64,000 nt of DNA from Desulfuromonadaceae bacterium (lineage in GTDB: Bacteria; Desulfobacterota; Desulfuromonadia; Geobacterales; Pseudopelobacteraceae): NCBI GenBank assembly GCA_028712665.1, contig JAQTRC010000001.1, positions 62,001-126,000 on the forward strand. The letters run 5' to 3'. Both the position numbers and the translations under genes were made by a program. Below, piece by piece: positions 21,661 through 31,856 of the stretch (its first letter is position 1; every line of letters starts with the position of its first letter). Below the pieces are notes generated by a model. The model saw only the letters and a program-made list of their open reading frames with translations, was not told the DNA's origin and ran no database searches.

Positions 21661-22664
21661 AAAAAGCGGATCTGAAATTCTGGGCGGGAATCGGTATAAG
21701 CCTCTTCTTTCTGATATTGCTCTTTAGAAAAATTGATTTCCGGCAATTGCTTGCAGCACTCGGCACGGTTGATTATCTTTTCATTGTTATGGGGTTGCTG
21801 TTCACTTTTATAAGCTATTTTTTGCGCGCGGTCCGATGGAAATTCCTGCTGATTTCCGAGAAGACGATTCCACTTTCTTCCCTGTATCCGGCTACAATCA
21901 TCGGCTACATGGCCAATAACCTGCTCCCTGCCAGATTGGGTGAATTTGTCCGGGCATATTTTCTGGCCCGGCGTGAAGGTTTACAAACCCCGACCGTATT
22001 CGCTTCATTGGTGATAGACCGCCTTTTTGACGGATTCACCGTTTTGTTGATGCTGCTCATTACTCTGTTCACGTTGAAGATGCCTCAGGGAATGGAAAAT
22101 GCAGGTCTGGCGCTGAAGGCAGGCGGAGTTGTCATGTTCCTGCTATATTGCGGAGTGCTTCTGTTTCTGTTTCTCCTGAAGCTTCAGACGATGCGCACCC
22201 TCTCGTGCGTCGGGTTTATGCTGAAGCCCTTTCCGCAACGTTTTTCCGAGCGCCTGATACCGATGCTAGGCTCCTTTATTGCCGGAATAAGGATGTCTTC
22301 GCGGGGCGGACATATTGCCGCTCTGATTCTCTCTTCGTTTTGTATTTGGATCTTTTGCATCCTCCCCATAGATATGGTGTTGAGGGGTTTTGGTATCAAT
22401 CTCCCGATAAGCGCCTCCATGTTCATTCTGGTGCTTCTGGTCTTCGCCGTAATGGTGCCGGCTTCGCCAGGATATATCGGAACATATCACTACGCCTGTT
22501 TCAAGGGACTCTCGGTATTTGGCATTACTGAATCAAAAGCGGTCAGTATAGCGCTTGTTGTTCATGGCCTTTCTTTTTTTCCAGTGATAATTGCCGGATT
22601 TTACTATCTGTGGCGAAGCAAAACATCATTAAATGATATTCAAACAGCGGATATGGACAGATGA
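21657..22664 (+). CDS. Lysylphosphatidylglycerol synthase TM-region / UPF0104 flippase-like membrane protein
   Basis: RAVRWKFLL, IGYMANNLLPARLGEFVRAYFLARREG, VPASPGYIGTYHYAC; multiple TM segments. Confidence 0.87.
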   Translation: MKKADLKFWAGIGISLFFLILLFRKIDFRQLLAALGTVDYLFIVMGLLFTFISYFLRAVRWKFLLISEKTIPLSSLYPATIIGYMANNLLPARLGEFVRAYFLARREGLQTPTVFASLVIDRLFDGFTVLLMLLITLFTLKMPQGMENAGLALKAGGVVMFLLYCGVLLFLFLLKLQTMRTLSCVGFMLKPFPQRFSERLIPMLGSFIAGIRMSSRGGHIAALILSSFCIWIFCILPIDMVLRGFGINLPISASMFILVLLVFAVMVPASPGYIGTYHYACFKGLSVFGITESKAVSIALVVHGLSFFPVIIAGFYYLWRSKTSLNDIQTADMDR

Positions 22665-24529
22665 ATCTATTCAGGAAGAGTAAAAAATTGATAGACCCAT
22701 ATCTGGTGTTTGCCTGCACAATTCCTTTTGCCCTGTACATGGCTACTCTGGCGCCGTCGGTTACATTTTTCGACAGCGGTGAATTCATGACGGCGACAGC
22801 ATCACTTGGTTCAGCTCACTCTCCGGGATATCCCCTGTTTTTAATGTACGCCAAGCCGTTTACCTTTATTCCGCTAGGAAACATAGCATTTCGTGTCAAC
22901 GTTGCTACCGCGTTTTCTTCTTCTCTGGCATGCTTGGGAGTATACATACTCACAACCTATCTGCTCAAAAAAGAGGTTTTGCATGAGAATGAACGATTCA
23001 ATAACCTTGCCGTCAAATTTGCAGGATTGGCCGCAGCTCTTTCTTTCAGTGTAACCCCCCGGCTCTGGCTTCAATCCAATCATGACAAACCTTATCCGTT
23101 GCTCGCGTTTATCTCCGCAGTTATTTTCTATCAATTGTTGAGATGGAGCGAGCAGTGTCGCGAAGGGAGAGAGAGCCCATCTTACATATATGTCTGCACC
23201 TTTCTGGCCGGATTGGCGATGGCCGTACACCAGACGGTTATTCTACTTCTCCCCGCCTGGTTTTTGATTATTGTGTTGGCCGATTGGCGCATGATTACAA
23301 GAACAAAGGAAATTATTATTTCGTTGTTCTTTGCACTGTTTGGTTTTGCGGTTCATCTTTATCTCCCGTTGCGGGCTCTTAATAATCCATTGCTCAACTG
23401 GGGCGATTCAAAAACATTTGATCAGTTTATATGGCATTTCCTCAGGAGAGGGTACCCCTCCGAGCCTCAAAAGCGAACTGCCGGGCTTGTGTGGGAACAG
23501 ATCAAGGCATTCAATGTCCCCCGTGAGTTTACCTGGTTAGGTGTTGCCTTGCTGATTCTCGGTTTGATCTTTCTCTGGAAAAATCACCGCACTGTTTTCA
23601 TTGCATACATGGTTTCTGTTGTAACTTTTGTCTCTGTAATTGCAGGCTACTTAAACACGGGATTTGAAACCATCTTCCTGACTGAGGAATTCTTCACTCC
23701 GCTATATCTCCTGACAGCCGTCCTGATAGGCGCGGGATTGTTCACTTTTCTCCGCTTCGCGGTTTCATACGCAACTCTTCCAGAGCGAATCGGCGCTCCT
23801 GTATATGGGCTGGTCGTAATAATGTTTCTCTCGCTGCCGACAGCGTTATGTGCAGTTAACTATTATGAAAACGATCAACATAATAATTATATTGCATTTG
23901 ATTATGCCACCAATTCCCTCCGCTCCCTTCCGCAGAGTGCAATCCTGTTCACATGGGGAGACAGTGGGGCCTTTCCGCTATGGTATCTGCAGGGCGTCGA
24001 GCGTATGCGCGAGGATATTGACCTCCCACACACGCCGCATCTTGTTTTTGCCTGGTACCTTGACTCAATGCCTCGTTTGTTCAAGGAGAGCAGACTTAAA
24101 AAGTTCAATATGACTTCTTCAGGGCCGGAAGCCGCACTCCGTATCTCTATTATGGAAAATCTCGGCGGCAGGCCTGTTTTCATTGATTTTTCAACCCGCT
24201 ACTCTGTTGAATTAAGGGACTATATTCCTATACAGAGGGGAATAGTATACCGTATCCGTAAAATTAATGAGCCGACCGGCATTCCTGATATCTCTGTCTG
24301 GGAGAATTTCAACAATCGCGGCATTCTGGAAAAAATTTCTTTCCTCGATCTTGATACCGGTAAGGCCATCATGATATATGCCAACAGCTATCTTGAAGCG
24401 GGGGAGTTTCTGCTTAGTATCAACAGAATAAAGGATGGAATGATGATGTTGCGGAAAGCTGAACTGATTTCGTCCGAAATGAAAATTCCTGCACAGCAGA
24501 TCCGTATGCGCTTTGGGCTTGCATCGTAG
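22661..24529 (+). CDS. DUF2723 family membrane protein (glycosyltransferase-like)
   Basis: TLAPSVTFFDSGEFMTATASLGSAHSPGYPLFLMYAKPFTFIPLGNIAFRVN. Confidence 0.88.
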   Translation: MNLFRKSKKLIDPYLVFACTIPFALYMATLAPSVTFFDSGEFMTATASLGSAHSPGYPLFLMYAKPFTFIPLGNIAFRVNVATAFSSSLACLGVYILTTYLLKKEVLHENERFNNLAVKFAGLAAALSFSVTPRLWLQSNHDKPYPLLAFISAVIFYQLLRWSEQCREGRESPSYIYVCTFLAGLAMAVHQTVILLLPAWFLIIVLADWRMITRTKEIIISLFFALFGFAVHLYLPLRALNNPLLNWGDSKTFDQFIWHFLRRGYPSEPQKRTAGLVWEQIKAFNVPREFTWLGVALLILGLIFLWKNHRTVFIAYMVSVVTFVSVIAGYLNTGFETIFLTEEFFTPLYLLTAVLIGAGLFTFLRFAVSYATLPERIGAPVYGLVVIMFLSLPTALCAVNYYENDQHNNYIAFDYATNSLRSLPQSAILFTWGDSGAFPLWYLQGVERMREDIDLPHTPHLVFAWYLDSMPRLFKESRLKKFNMTSSGPEAALRISIMENLGGRPVFIDFSTRYSVELRDYIPIQRGIVYRIRKINEPTGIPDISVWENFNNRGILEKISFLDLDTGKAIMIYANSYLEAGEFLLSINRIKDGMMMLRKAELISSEMKIPAQQIRMRFGLAS

Positions 24530-24641
24530 TTTTAATACGGGAACTCAAGGTGAAAAAACGTTTACAATTCGGATTGGCAGATTTCCTCCCAAGGTTTGAT
24601 GAAAGGCGTTTTTAAGAGTGTTTGCCGCTTTTAACTACACC

Positions 24642-24670
24642 TTGACAATAATCGCCAATCCTCATAGTAT
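24642..24670 (+). promoter_or_regulatory. Sigma-70-like promoter upstream of pilB
   Basis: TTGACA (24642-24647), 17-nt spacer, TAGTAT (24665-24670). Confidence 0.65.
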
Positions 24671-24704
24671 GCCCCTTCATCTATGATTGTTTTGCGGGGT
24701 ATTC

Positions 24705-26411
24705 ATGCAGACCAGCAGACTGGGAGAGATCCTTGTTAAAAATAATCTGATCAGCCGCGAACAACTTGGTAAAGCTCTGGAGGAACAGAAGCTTAACGGA
24801 AATCAGGTTCGTTTAGGCAGTATTTTAATCAAACAAAACCTCATTACAGAGGCGGAACTTACCTCTTTTTTATCCAAACAGTACGGTGTCCCGGCAGTAA
24901 ATCTGACCGATTATGAAATTGATGCCGCAGTTGTCAAATCCATCCCCGCAGAAGTTGTCCAAAAATATCAGCTTGTACCGGTTAATCGTGCCGGCGCCAC
25001 CTTGATTGTAGCCGTTAGCGACCCGTCCAATCTTTTTGCAATCGAAGATATCAAGTTTATGACCGGCTTCAACATTGAAATGGTTGTGGCGTCCGACCGG
25101 GATATCAAGGTTGCCATTGACAAATATTATGATCAGTCCGCTTCGCTTGCGGATGTCATGGGCAAACTCGATATTGAGGATATGGAGGTTGTCGGAGATA
25201 TTGACGAAGTGGATGTCGGGTTTTTGGAAAAGGCCACTGAAGATGCACCGGTCGTAAAGATGGTTAATGCCATACTTCAGGATGCAATCAAGAAGAAGGC
25301 CAGTGATATACACATCGAGCCGTACGAAAAACTCTTCAGGGTGCGATATAGAATTGACGGTGTTCTATACGAGGTAATGAAACCGCCTCTGAAACTGAAA
25401 AATGCAATCACGTCCCGGATCAAAATCATGGCGGAACTCGACATAGCCGAGCGACGCCTGCCTCAGGACGGTCGTATCAAGATCAAACTCGGAGGTGGGA
25501 AGGACATGGACTTCCGCGTTTCCGTCCTGCCGACATTGTTTGGCGAAAAGATCTGTATGCGTCTGCTTGACAAGGGGAACCTGCAGACAGACTTGACCAA
25601 GCTGGGATACGAACCGGACGCCTTGAAGCATTTTCAGCACGAAATCCACAAACCTTTCGGTATGGTGCTGGTTACAGGACCAACCGGTAGCGGCAAGACT
25701 GTTTCGCTTTATTCTGCGCTTGCAGAACTTAACAAGGTTTCAGAAAACATCTGCACTGCCGAAGATCCGGTAGAATTCAACTTTGCCGGCATCAACCAGG
25801 TACAGATGCATGAGGACATCGGGCTGAACTTTGCGGCCGCCCTCCGCTCTTTTTTACGTCAGGATCCCGACATTATCATGATCGGCGAGATCCGCGACTT
25901 CGAGACTGCCGAGATTGGAGTCAAGGCCGCCCTGACAGGCCATTTGGTGCTTTCCACTCTGCATACCAATGATGCTCCTGCAACTGTCAGTCGTTTGCTG
26001 AATATGGGGATCGAGCCTTTTCTTGTTGCATCGGCCGTCAATCTGATCACAGCGCAGCGTCTGGCGCGAAGGGTCTGCGCCGAGTGCAAACAGCCGGAGG
26101 AGATACCTGTTCAGGCTCTGATTGATGCCGGAGTGCCTGCTGATGAGGCGCCCTCTTACGTATGCATGAAAGGGAAGGGGTGCCCGGTCTGCAACAATAC
26201 AGGCTATAAGGGGCGAGTCGGCTTTTATCAGGTCATGCCCATGCTTGAAGAAATCAGGGAGCTTATTCTGAACGGAGCCAATACTTCGGAGATCAAGCGC
26301 GAGTCGATGCGGCTCGGCATTAAAACAATGCGGCAATCCGGCTTGACTAAGATAAAAGAAGGAGTAACATCCTTCGAAGAGGTTTTGCGCGTAACTGTTT
26401 CAGACGACTAG
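24705..26411 (+). CDS. pilB: Type IV pilus assembly ATPase PilB
   Basis: MshEN-like N-terminus, GPTGSGKTVSLYSALAELN, LRQDPDIIMIGEIRDFETAEIGVKAALTGHLVLSTLHTNDAP, CPVCNNTGYKGR. Confidence 0.95.
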   Translation: MQTSRLGEILVKNNLISREQLGKALEEQKLNGNQVRLGSILIKQNLITEAELTSFLSKQYGVPAVNLTDYEIDAAVVKSIPAEVVQKYQLVPVNRAGATLIVAVSDPSNLFAIEDIKFMTGFNIEMVVASDRDIKVAIDKYYDQSASLADVMGKLDIEDMEVVGDIDEVDVGFLEKATEDAPVVKMVNAILQDAIKKKASDIHIEPYEKLFRVRYRIDGVLYEVMKPPLKLKNAITSRIKIMAELDIAERRLPQDGRIKIKLGGGKDMDFRVSVLPTLFGEKICMRLLDKGNLQTDLTKLGYEPDALKHFQHEIHKPFGMVLVTGPTGSGKTVSLYSALAELNKVSENICTAEDPVEFNFAGINQVQMHEDIGLNFAAALRSFLRQDPDIIMIGEIRDFETAEIGVKAALTGHLVLSTLHTNDAPATVSRLLNMGIEPFLVASAVNLITAQRLARRVCAECKQPEEIPVQALIDAGVPADEAPSYVCMKGKGCPVCNNTGYKGRVGFYQVMPMLEEIRELILNGANTSEIKRESMRLGIKTMRQSGLTKIKEGVTSFEEVLRVTVSDD

Positions 26412-26427
26412 CCGGGAGGCCACATTA

Positions 26428-27525
26428 ATGTTGAGCTTGCATCAGTTACTTAAAACTCTCGTTGAATCAAATGGTTCCGATCTGCACATCACAACTAATT
26501 CCTCTCCGCAGATACGTGTGGATGGCAAGCTGATCCCGTTGGATTTTCCCCCCATGAATCAGGTTGAAACCAAACAGCTCTGTTACAGCGTCTTGACGGA
26601 TGCGCAGAAACACAAATTTGAAGAAGACAATGAACTTGACCTCTCGTTCGGGGTTAAAGGGCTGTCGCGTTTCAGGGGCAATATGTTTGTCCAGCGTGGC
26701 GCCGTTGCCGGTGTATTTCGAGTGATTCCGTATGAAATACTTACATTTGAACAACTGAGTCTCCCTCCGGTAGTTAAAGAGCTCGCATCAAAAACCAGGG
26801 GACTCATTCTGGTAACCGGCCCGACCGGTAGCGGTAAATCTACCACTCTGGCCTCGATTATCGATTACATCAATATCAATCGCCACGAACATATCGTCAC
26901 CATTGAAGATCCTATAGAATATCTGCACCCCCATAAAGGGTGTCTTGTTAATCAGCGTGAAGTCGGTGCAGACACCAAGGGTTTCAAGTATGCTCTCAAA
27001 TATGTGCTTCGTCAGGACCCGGATGTTGTGCTGGTTGGAGAGTTGCGGGATCTGGAGACCATAGAGGCGGCCCTGACCCTCTCGGAAACCGGTCATCTAT
27101 GTCTGGCAACCCTTCACACTAATTCATGCGTTCAGACAATCAACCGCGTAGTGGATGTCTTTCCCCCTTATCAGCAAACACAGATTCGCGCCCAGTTGTC
27201 GTTTGTTCTTGAAGGTGTCATGTCCCAGATGCTCATTCCAAGGAATAATGCCAAAGGACGGGCACTGGCTCTAGAGATAATGGTTCCTAACCCTGCCATC
27301 AGAAACCTTATCCGGGAGGACAAGATCCATCAGATCTATTCCCAGATGCAGGTGGGCCAGGATAAATTCGGTATGCAGACCATGAATCAGGCTCTCTTTA
27401 CCCTGCTGCAGAAGCGCCAGATATCGCTTGATGATGCTATTGGGCGCTCGCAGGATCCTGATGAACTGAGGCAGATGATCAGCAACCCTGCCTCCGGTAT
27501 GCAGCGCCGCCCGCAGACGCACTAA
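26428..27525 (+). CDS. pilT: Type IV pilus retraction ATPase PilT
   Basis: GPTGSGKSTTLASIIDYIN, QREVGADTKGFKYALKYVLRQDPDVVLVGELRDLETIEAALTLSETGHLCLATLHTNS. Confidence 0.95.
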   Translation: MLSLHQLLKTLVESNGSDLHITTNSSPQIRVDGKLIPLDFPPMNQVETKQLCYSVLTDAQKHKFEEDNELDLSFGVKGLSRFRGNMFVQRGAVAGVFRVIPYEILTFEQLSLPPVVKELASKTRGLILVTGPTGSGKSTTLASIIDYININRHEHIVTIEDPIEYLHPHKGCLVNQREVGADTKGFKYALKYVLRQDPDVVLVGELRDLETIEAALTLSETGHLCLATLHTNSCVQTINRVVDVFPPYQQTQIRAQLSFVLEGVMSQMLIPRNNAKGRALALEIMVPNPAIRNLIREDKIHQIYSQMQVGQDKFGMQTMNQALFTLLQKRQISLDDAIGRSQDPDELRQMISNPASGMQRRPQTH

Positions 27526-27537
27526 AGGAGAACGGTA

Positions 27538-28755
27538 ATGCCAAATTTCAACTGGGAAGCACGCAACAGAACTGGCGGCACTCAAAAGGGTGTCATGGAG
27601 GCTGCCACCGTTGATATTGTGGAGGCGCAACTCAAAAAATACGGTTTCAGCAATATAACCATAAAATCAGAATCTAAAGGAATCGGCTTCAAGCTCCCCA
27701 GTTTTGGCGGTGGAGTGAAAATAGAAACCAAGGATCTGGTCGTTTTTACGCGCCAGTTCGCCACTATGATTGACTCCGGGCTTCCACTCGTCCAATGTCT
27801 TGATATCCTTTCAAGCCAGCAGGAAAACAAGGGTTTTAAAGATATTCTCGTTAAGGTCAAGGAAAGTGTTGAAAGCGGATCGACCTTTGCCGATGCGCTT
27901 TCCAAACATCCCAAGGCCTTTGATCAGCTTTTTGTGAATCTGGTTGCCGCCGGTGAAATCGGCGGTATTCTTGACACTATTTTGAATCGCCTGGCCGCCT
28001 ATATTGAAAAGGCTATGAAGCTGAAAAAGCAAATCAAGGGCGCAATGGTTTATCCGATTACAATCATGTCTATTGCGGTTGTTGTTGTCGGCGTGATACT
28101 CATTTTTGTCATACCGACCTTTGCAAAAATGTTTGCCGATTTTGGCGGGGACTTGCCCGCGCCTACAAAGATAGTTATTGCTCTGAGTAATTTTCTTATA
28201 AAATATATCGTTGTCATAATCGCCGGTTTTTATGGAATAATCTGGGCCATAAAAAAATATTACTCCACTCCTGTGGGGCAGAAAACTATTGACCGTTTCG
28301 CGTTAAAAGCTCCTATCGCCGGTCCGCTTATCAGGAAAGTCGCCGTGGCAAAATTCACCAGAACATTAGGAACCATGGTCAGTTCCGGTGTCCCTATAAT
28401 GGATGGACTTGATATTGTGGCCAAAACCGCAGGCAATAAAATAGTGGAAGAGGCAATCTATTCGGTCCGTCAGGCCATCTCCGAAGGTAAAACCATGGCA
28501 GAACCGCTTGCCGCCTGCGGGGTGTTCCCGCCGATGGTTGTGCAGATGATCGCGGTTGGCGAGGCGACAGGCGCGATGGATACAATGTTGAACAAGATTG
28601 CGGATTTCTATGACGATGAGGTTGACGACGCCGTTGGCGCCATGACAGCCATGATGGAGCCGTTGTTGATGGTATTCCTGGGGACAACCGTTGGTGGTCT
28701 GGTAGTGGCCATGTACCTTCCGATATTCAAGCTGGCGGGGGCGGTTGGCGGTTAG
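27538..28755 (+). CDS. pilC: Type IV pilus inner-membrane platform protein PilC
   Basis: GspF-family: FTRQFATMIDSGLPLVQCLDIL, FTRTLGTMVSSGVPIMDGLDIVAKTAGN, VVQMIAVGEATGAMDTMLNKIADFYDDEVD. Confidence 0.95.
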   Translation: MPNFNWEARNRTGGTQKGVMEAATVDIVEAQLKKYGFSNITIKSESKGIGFKLPSFGGGVKIETKDLVVFTRQFATMIDSGLPLVQCLDILSSQQENKGFKDILVKVKESVESGSTFADALSKHPKAFDQLFVNLVAAGEIGGILDTILNRLAAYIEKAMKLKKQIKGAMVYPITIMSIAVVVVGVILIFVIPTFAKMFADFGGDLPAPTKIVIALSNFLIKYIVVIIAGFYGIIWAIKKYYSTPVGQKTIDRFALKAPIAGPLIRKVAVAKFTRTLGTMVSSGVPIMDGLDIVAKTAGNKIVEEAIYSVRQAISEGKTMAEPLAACGVFPPMVVQMIAVGEATGAMDTMLNKIADFYDDEVDDAVGAMTAMMEPLLMVFLGTTVGGLVVAMYLPIFKLAGAVGG

Positions 28756-28757
28756 GC

Positions 28758-30392
28758 ATGGGCCCGGAACGCAGGCTCAGATATTTCATTTATGCCAGGA
28801 TCATAGTCTCTTTTCTTTTTCTGGCCTCCACGCTTCTTCTTGAGTATCAAAGCCCGTCAATAGAGGAGAATATCATAAGGCCCGGCATTGTCAGGCTGAT
28901 GGTAATCTCCTTTATCTTTTCCATCCTGTCTCATGCCGTCATAAGATTTGAGCGGTACAGATTTTTTCTCACCTATCTCCAGATTATCTGGGATTTACTG
29001 TTTGTGTCGCTCCTGCTGCTTTTCACAGGCGGTATCGTAAGCCCATACTCCTTTTTGTACCTCCTCTCAATCATGAATGCCGGTCTGCTGCTTGGCCGGA
29101 GGCAGGCTCTATATACTGCATCTCTATGCGGAATATTGTACGGCGCCATGATTGATTTTCAATACTTCGGCAATCTTTCAATGTTTGGTCTGAGACGTGA
29201 GGACGCTTTGCAGCTGGGCGCTTCACATCTCTTCTATACGATCTTTATCAACTTCATCGGATTTGGTCTTGCGGCCTTTATCACCGGATACCTGACTGAG
29301 CGCGCCCGAAGAAGCGAGGCTGAACTCCAGGAAAAAACGATAAATTTCGAAGAGCTGTCGCAGCTGAACTCTACCATTGTAAACAATATCGAAACCGGAC
29401 TGCTTACAACCAATCCATCCGGATTGATCAGGGTATTTAATCCATACGCAGAAAGACTGACCGGCAAATCGTTGGAAGAGATTTACGATACTCCGATCGC
29501 TCTGCTCTTTGACTGTTTTGACGGTTGTCTGGAAGAACTGACAACTGCGGTAAGCGGGGAGTTTGAATATCTGACCAAAGATAACGTCAAAATGGCGCTG
29601 GGTTATCGCGCCGCGCCTTTTGATGACAGCACCGGCGCTTTGGCCGGATTTATAATAAGCTTCTGGGATTTATCCGTCATCAGGCGGATGGAGCTGGAGT
29701 TGAAAAAATCTGATCGATTGGCTGCATTGGGCGAACTCTCTGCACGTATGGCCCACGAAATTCGTAATCCGCTTGCCGCCATGTGCGGGTCCGTTCAGCT
29801 CCTTGTGGCGCATTCAGGTATTGACGAAAGCGACAGGAGATTGCTCGCGATCGTAATGCGTGAAGCGGACCGTCTTAATATATTGATATCTGAATTTTTG
29901 GCATATGCGCGTCCGACGTCGCCAGTAAAACAGAGGATCGAGCTTGGTTCGTTTTTTGAAGATATTTCCCTGTTTATTTCTGCCGACCCACTATTTTCGA
30001 ATATCTCAATCTCAAATACGGTGCCTTCGTTTATGTCTCTGAATGCCGACCCAAACCAGTTTCGACAAGTCATAATAAATATCATGCAAAACTCGGCAGA
30101 AGCAATGAAGAGAGGAGGAAAAATCGAGGTAGATTCGTGCTATTTGCTGCGTGGTTCCGATGCATACAAAAAAACACCGGTTATAAGGATATCCATTACA
30201 GATACAGGCCCCGGCATAAGCGAGGAAGCGGCTCAGCACATGTTCGAGCCGTTCTGGTCAACCAAGAGCGATGGAACCGGTCTTGGGCTTGCCATTAGTT
30301 ACCGGATTATCGCTGCTCATGGCGGTACCATATCCGTAGAAACTCCGGAAGGGTGCGGATGCAGGTTCATAATCACCCTTCCGGTCGAATAA
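28758..30392 (+). CDS. pilS: Membrane sensor histidine kinase, PilS-like
   Basis: N-terminal TM segments, PAS-like region, LAALGELSARMAHEIRNPLAAMCGSVQLL, HATPase GTGLGLAISYRIIAAHGG; immediately downstream of pilC. Confidence 0.88.
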   Translation: MGPERRLRYFIYARIIVSFLFLASTLLLEYQSPSIEENIIRPGIVRLMVISFIFSILSHAVIRFERYRFFLTYLQIIWDLLFVSLLLLFTGGIVSPYSFLYLLSIMNAGLLLGRRQALYTASLCGILYGAMIDFQYFGNLSMFGLRREDALQLGASHLFYTIFINFIGFGLAAFITGYLTERARRSEAELQEKTINFEELSQLNSTIVNNIETGLLTTNPSGLIRVFNPYAERLTGKSLEEIYDTPIALLFDCFDGCLEELTTAVSGEFEYLTKDNVKMALGYRAAPFDDSTGALAGFIISFWDLSVIRRMELELKKSDRLAALGELSARMAHEIRNPLAAMCGSVQLLVAHSGIDESDRRLLAIVMREADRLNILISEFLAYARPTSPVKQRIELGSFFEDISLFISADPLFSNISISNTVPSFMSLNADPNQFRQVIINIMQNSAEAMKRGGKIEVDSCYLLRGSDAYKKTPVIRISITDTGPGISEEAAQHMFEPFWSTKSDGTGLGLAISYRIIAAHGGTISVETPEGCGCRFIITLPVE

Positions 30393-30395
30393 TAC

Positions 30396-31565
30396 ATGAT
30401 AATTCCCTTTGCATACAGTTTTCGAAATCTCTACACGAGGAGACTGACGACCTTTCTTACCGCCTCCGGCATGGCTCTGGTTGTGTTTGTTTTTGCCTCC
30501 ATCCTGATGCTGTCGGCTGGATTGGAAAAAACGCTTATTGAAACCGGTTCTGACGATAACGTTATAATAACGCGTAAATCGGCAAATTCTGAAGTGCAGA
30601 GCGGTGTGGAAAGGTCGCAGGCTTCAATAATTGAAAGCCTTCCGGAAATATCCACCGGCAATCTTGGACAATCTCTGCTGGCAAAGGAGCTTGTTGTACT
30701 TATAAGCCTCTCTAAAAGGGGGAGCGACAAGCCGGCCAATGTAGTCATTCGCGGGATCAATTCGGTCTCACTGCAACTGAGACCGCAGATAAGGCTGATC
30801 GATGGCAGAATGCCCCGTTCCGGTTCTTCGGAAATCATGGCCGGCAGCAGTATAGCTAAACGTTTCAAGGGTGGGGGTATCGGCGAAACTCTCCATTTTG
30901 GTATGCGTGACTGGACTGTGGTTGGGGTTTTCGAAGCAGGGGCTACCGGATTCAGTTCTGAAATATGGGGAGATGCGACACAACTGATGCAGGCCTTTCG
31001 CCGTCCCGTTTACTCCTCGCTTACATTTCGCCTGCGAAGCGCAGGCGACTTTCAGGCGGTCAAGGGAAAGCTTGATTCCGACCCGCGCCTGACTGTGGAT
31101 GTGCGCCGGGAAACCCAGTACTACAGGGATCAGTCGGAAGCGATGGCGAAATTCCTCCGGATACTTGGAATATCGTTGACCCTTATATTTTCAATCGGTG
31201 CAATCATCGGAGCCATGATTACGATGTATGCCGCTGTCGCAAACAGAGTGGTTGAGATAGGTACTCTGCGGGCACTCGGATTCCGCAGTTCCAGCATCCT
31301 TGCAGCTTTCATGATGGAGTCGCTTCTGCTAGGCCTTATTGGCGGAGTTGCGGGTCTTTTTTTTGCATCGTTCATGCAGCTAATCACGATATCAACCATG
31401 AACTGGCAGACCTTTTCGGAGTTGGCTTTTTCATTCACGCTGACACCTGATATTCTGTATAAGGCTCTGCTCTTTTCTTTGATTATGGGTTTTATCGGTG
31501 GAGTCATACCCGCAGTAAGGGCCAGCAGGCTGAAAATTGTTGATGCGCTGCGAGAGCGGGGATAG
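30396..31565 (+). CDS. ABC transporter permease, MacB/FtsX family
   Basis: RRLTTFLTASGMALVVFVFASI... N-terminal TM; C-terminal RVVEIGTLRALGFRSSSILAAFMMESLLLGLIGGVAG and IPAVRASRLKIVDALRE. Confidence 0.87.
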   Translation: MIIPFAYSFRNLYTRRLTTFLTASGMALVVFVFASILMLSAGLEKTLIETGSDDNVIITRKSANSEVQSGVERSQASIIESLPEISTGNLGQSLLAKELVVLISLSKRGSDKPANVVIRGINSVSLQLRPQIRLIDGRMPRSGSSEIMAGSSIAKRFKGGGIGETLHFGMRDWTVVGVFEAGATGFSSEIWGDATQLMQAFRRPVYSSLTFRLRSAGDFQAVKGKLDSDPRLTVDVRRETQYYRDQSEAMAKFLRILGISLTLIFSIGAIIGAMITMYAAVANRVVEIGTLRALGFRSSSILAAFMMESLLLGLIGGVAGLFFASFMQLITISTMNWQTFSELAFSFTLTPDILYKALLFSLIMGFIGGVIPAVRASRLKIVDALRERG

Positions 31566-31575
31566 GTTGCAATCA

Positions 31576-31740
31576 GCTTGTATTTGCGGTGAATATCGGC
31601 TGTATTCTCCGCAAGAGGTGCGGTGAATGAGATTGACGCAGAAGAGGGAACACTGGCAATACGTAAGCTACCCCTAAATTGAGACATGTTAAAAGTAGAG
31701 CTTTCTGGCATTCTTAAGGCCAGTATGTTCAGATGAAAGG
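31576..31740 (+). pseudogene. Decayed junction: CusF-like coding fragment abutting an IS-end-like sequence
   Basis: The frame ISAVFSARGAVNEIDAEEGTLAIRK resembles the CusF copper-binding pattern (GVV..ID.E.GTVTI.H). It runs into CTACCCCTAAATTGAGACATG, which resembles a transposon terminus. Confidence 0.3.
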
Positions 31741-31794
31741 TAACGAAAAGTTTTATTCTCCGAAACTTCATTGCGGGTAAATTTCAAGAAAAGC

Positions 31795-31849
31795 TTGACT
31801 CACCGATATACCGGTTATAATATAGCTTAATACGTCAAGTATATCGGTG
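31795..31849 (+). promoter_or_regulatory. Promoter with embedded perfect 11-bp inverted repeat upstream of the DUF4143 ATPase
   Basis: -35 TTGACT (31795-31800), 17-nt spacer, -10 TAATAT (31818-31823). CACCGATATAC (31801-31811) / GTATATCGGTG (31839-31849). Confidence 0.7.
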
Positions 31850-31856
31850 GTACATC

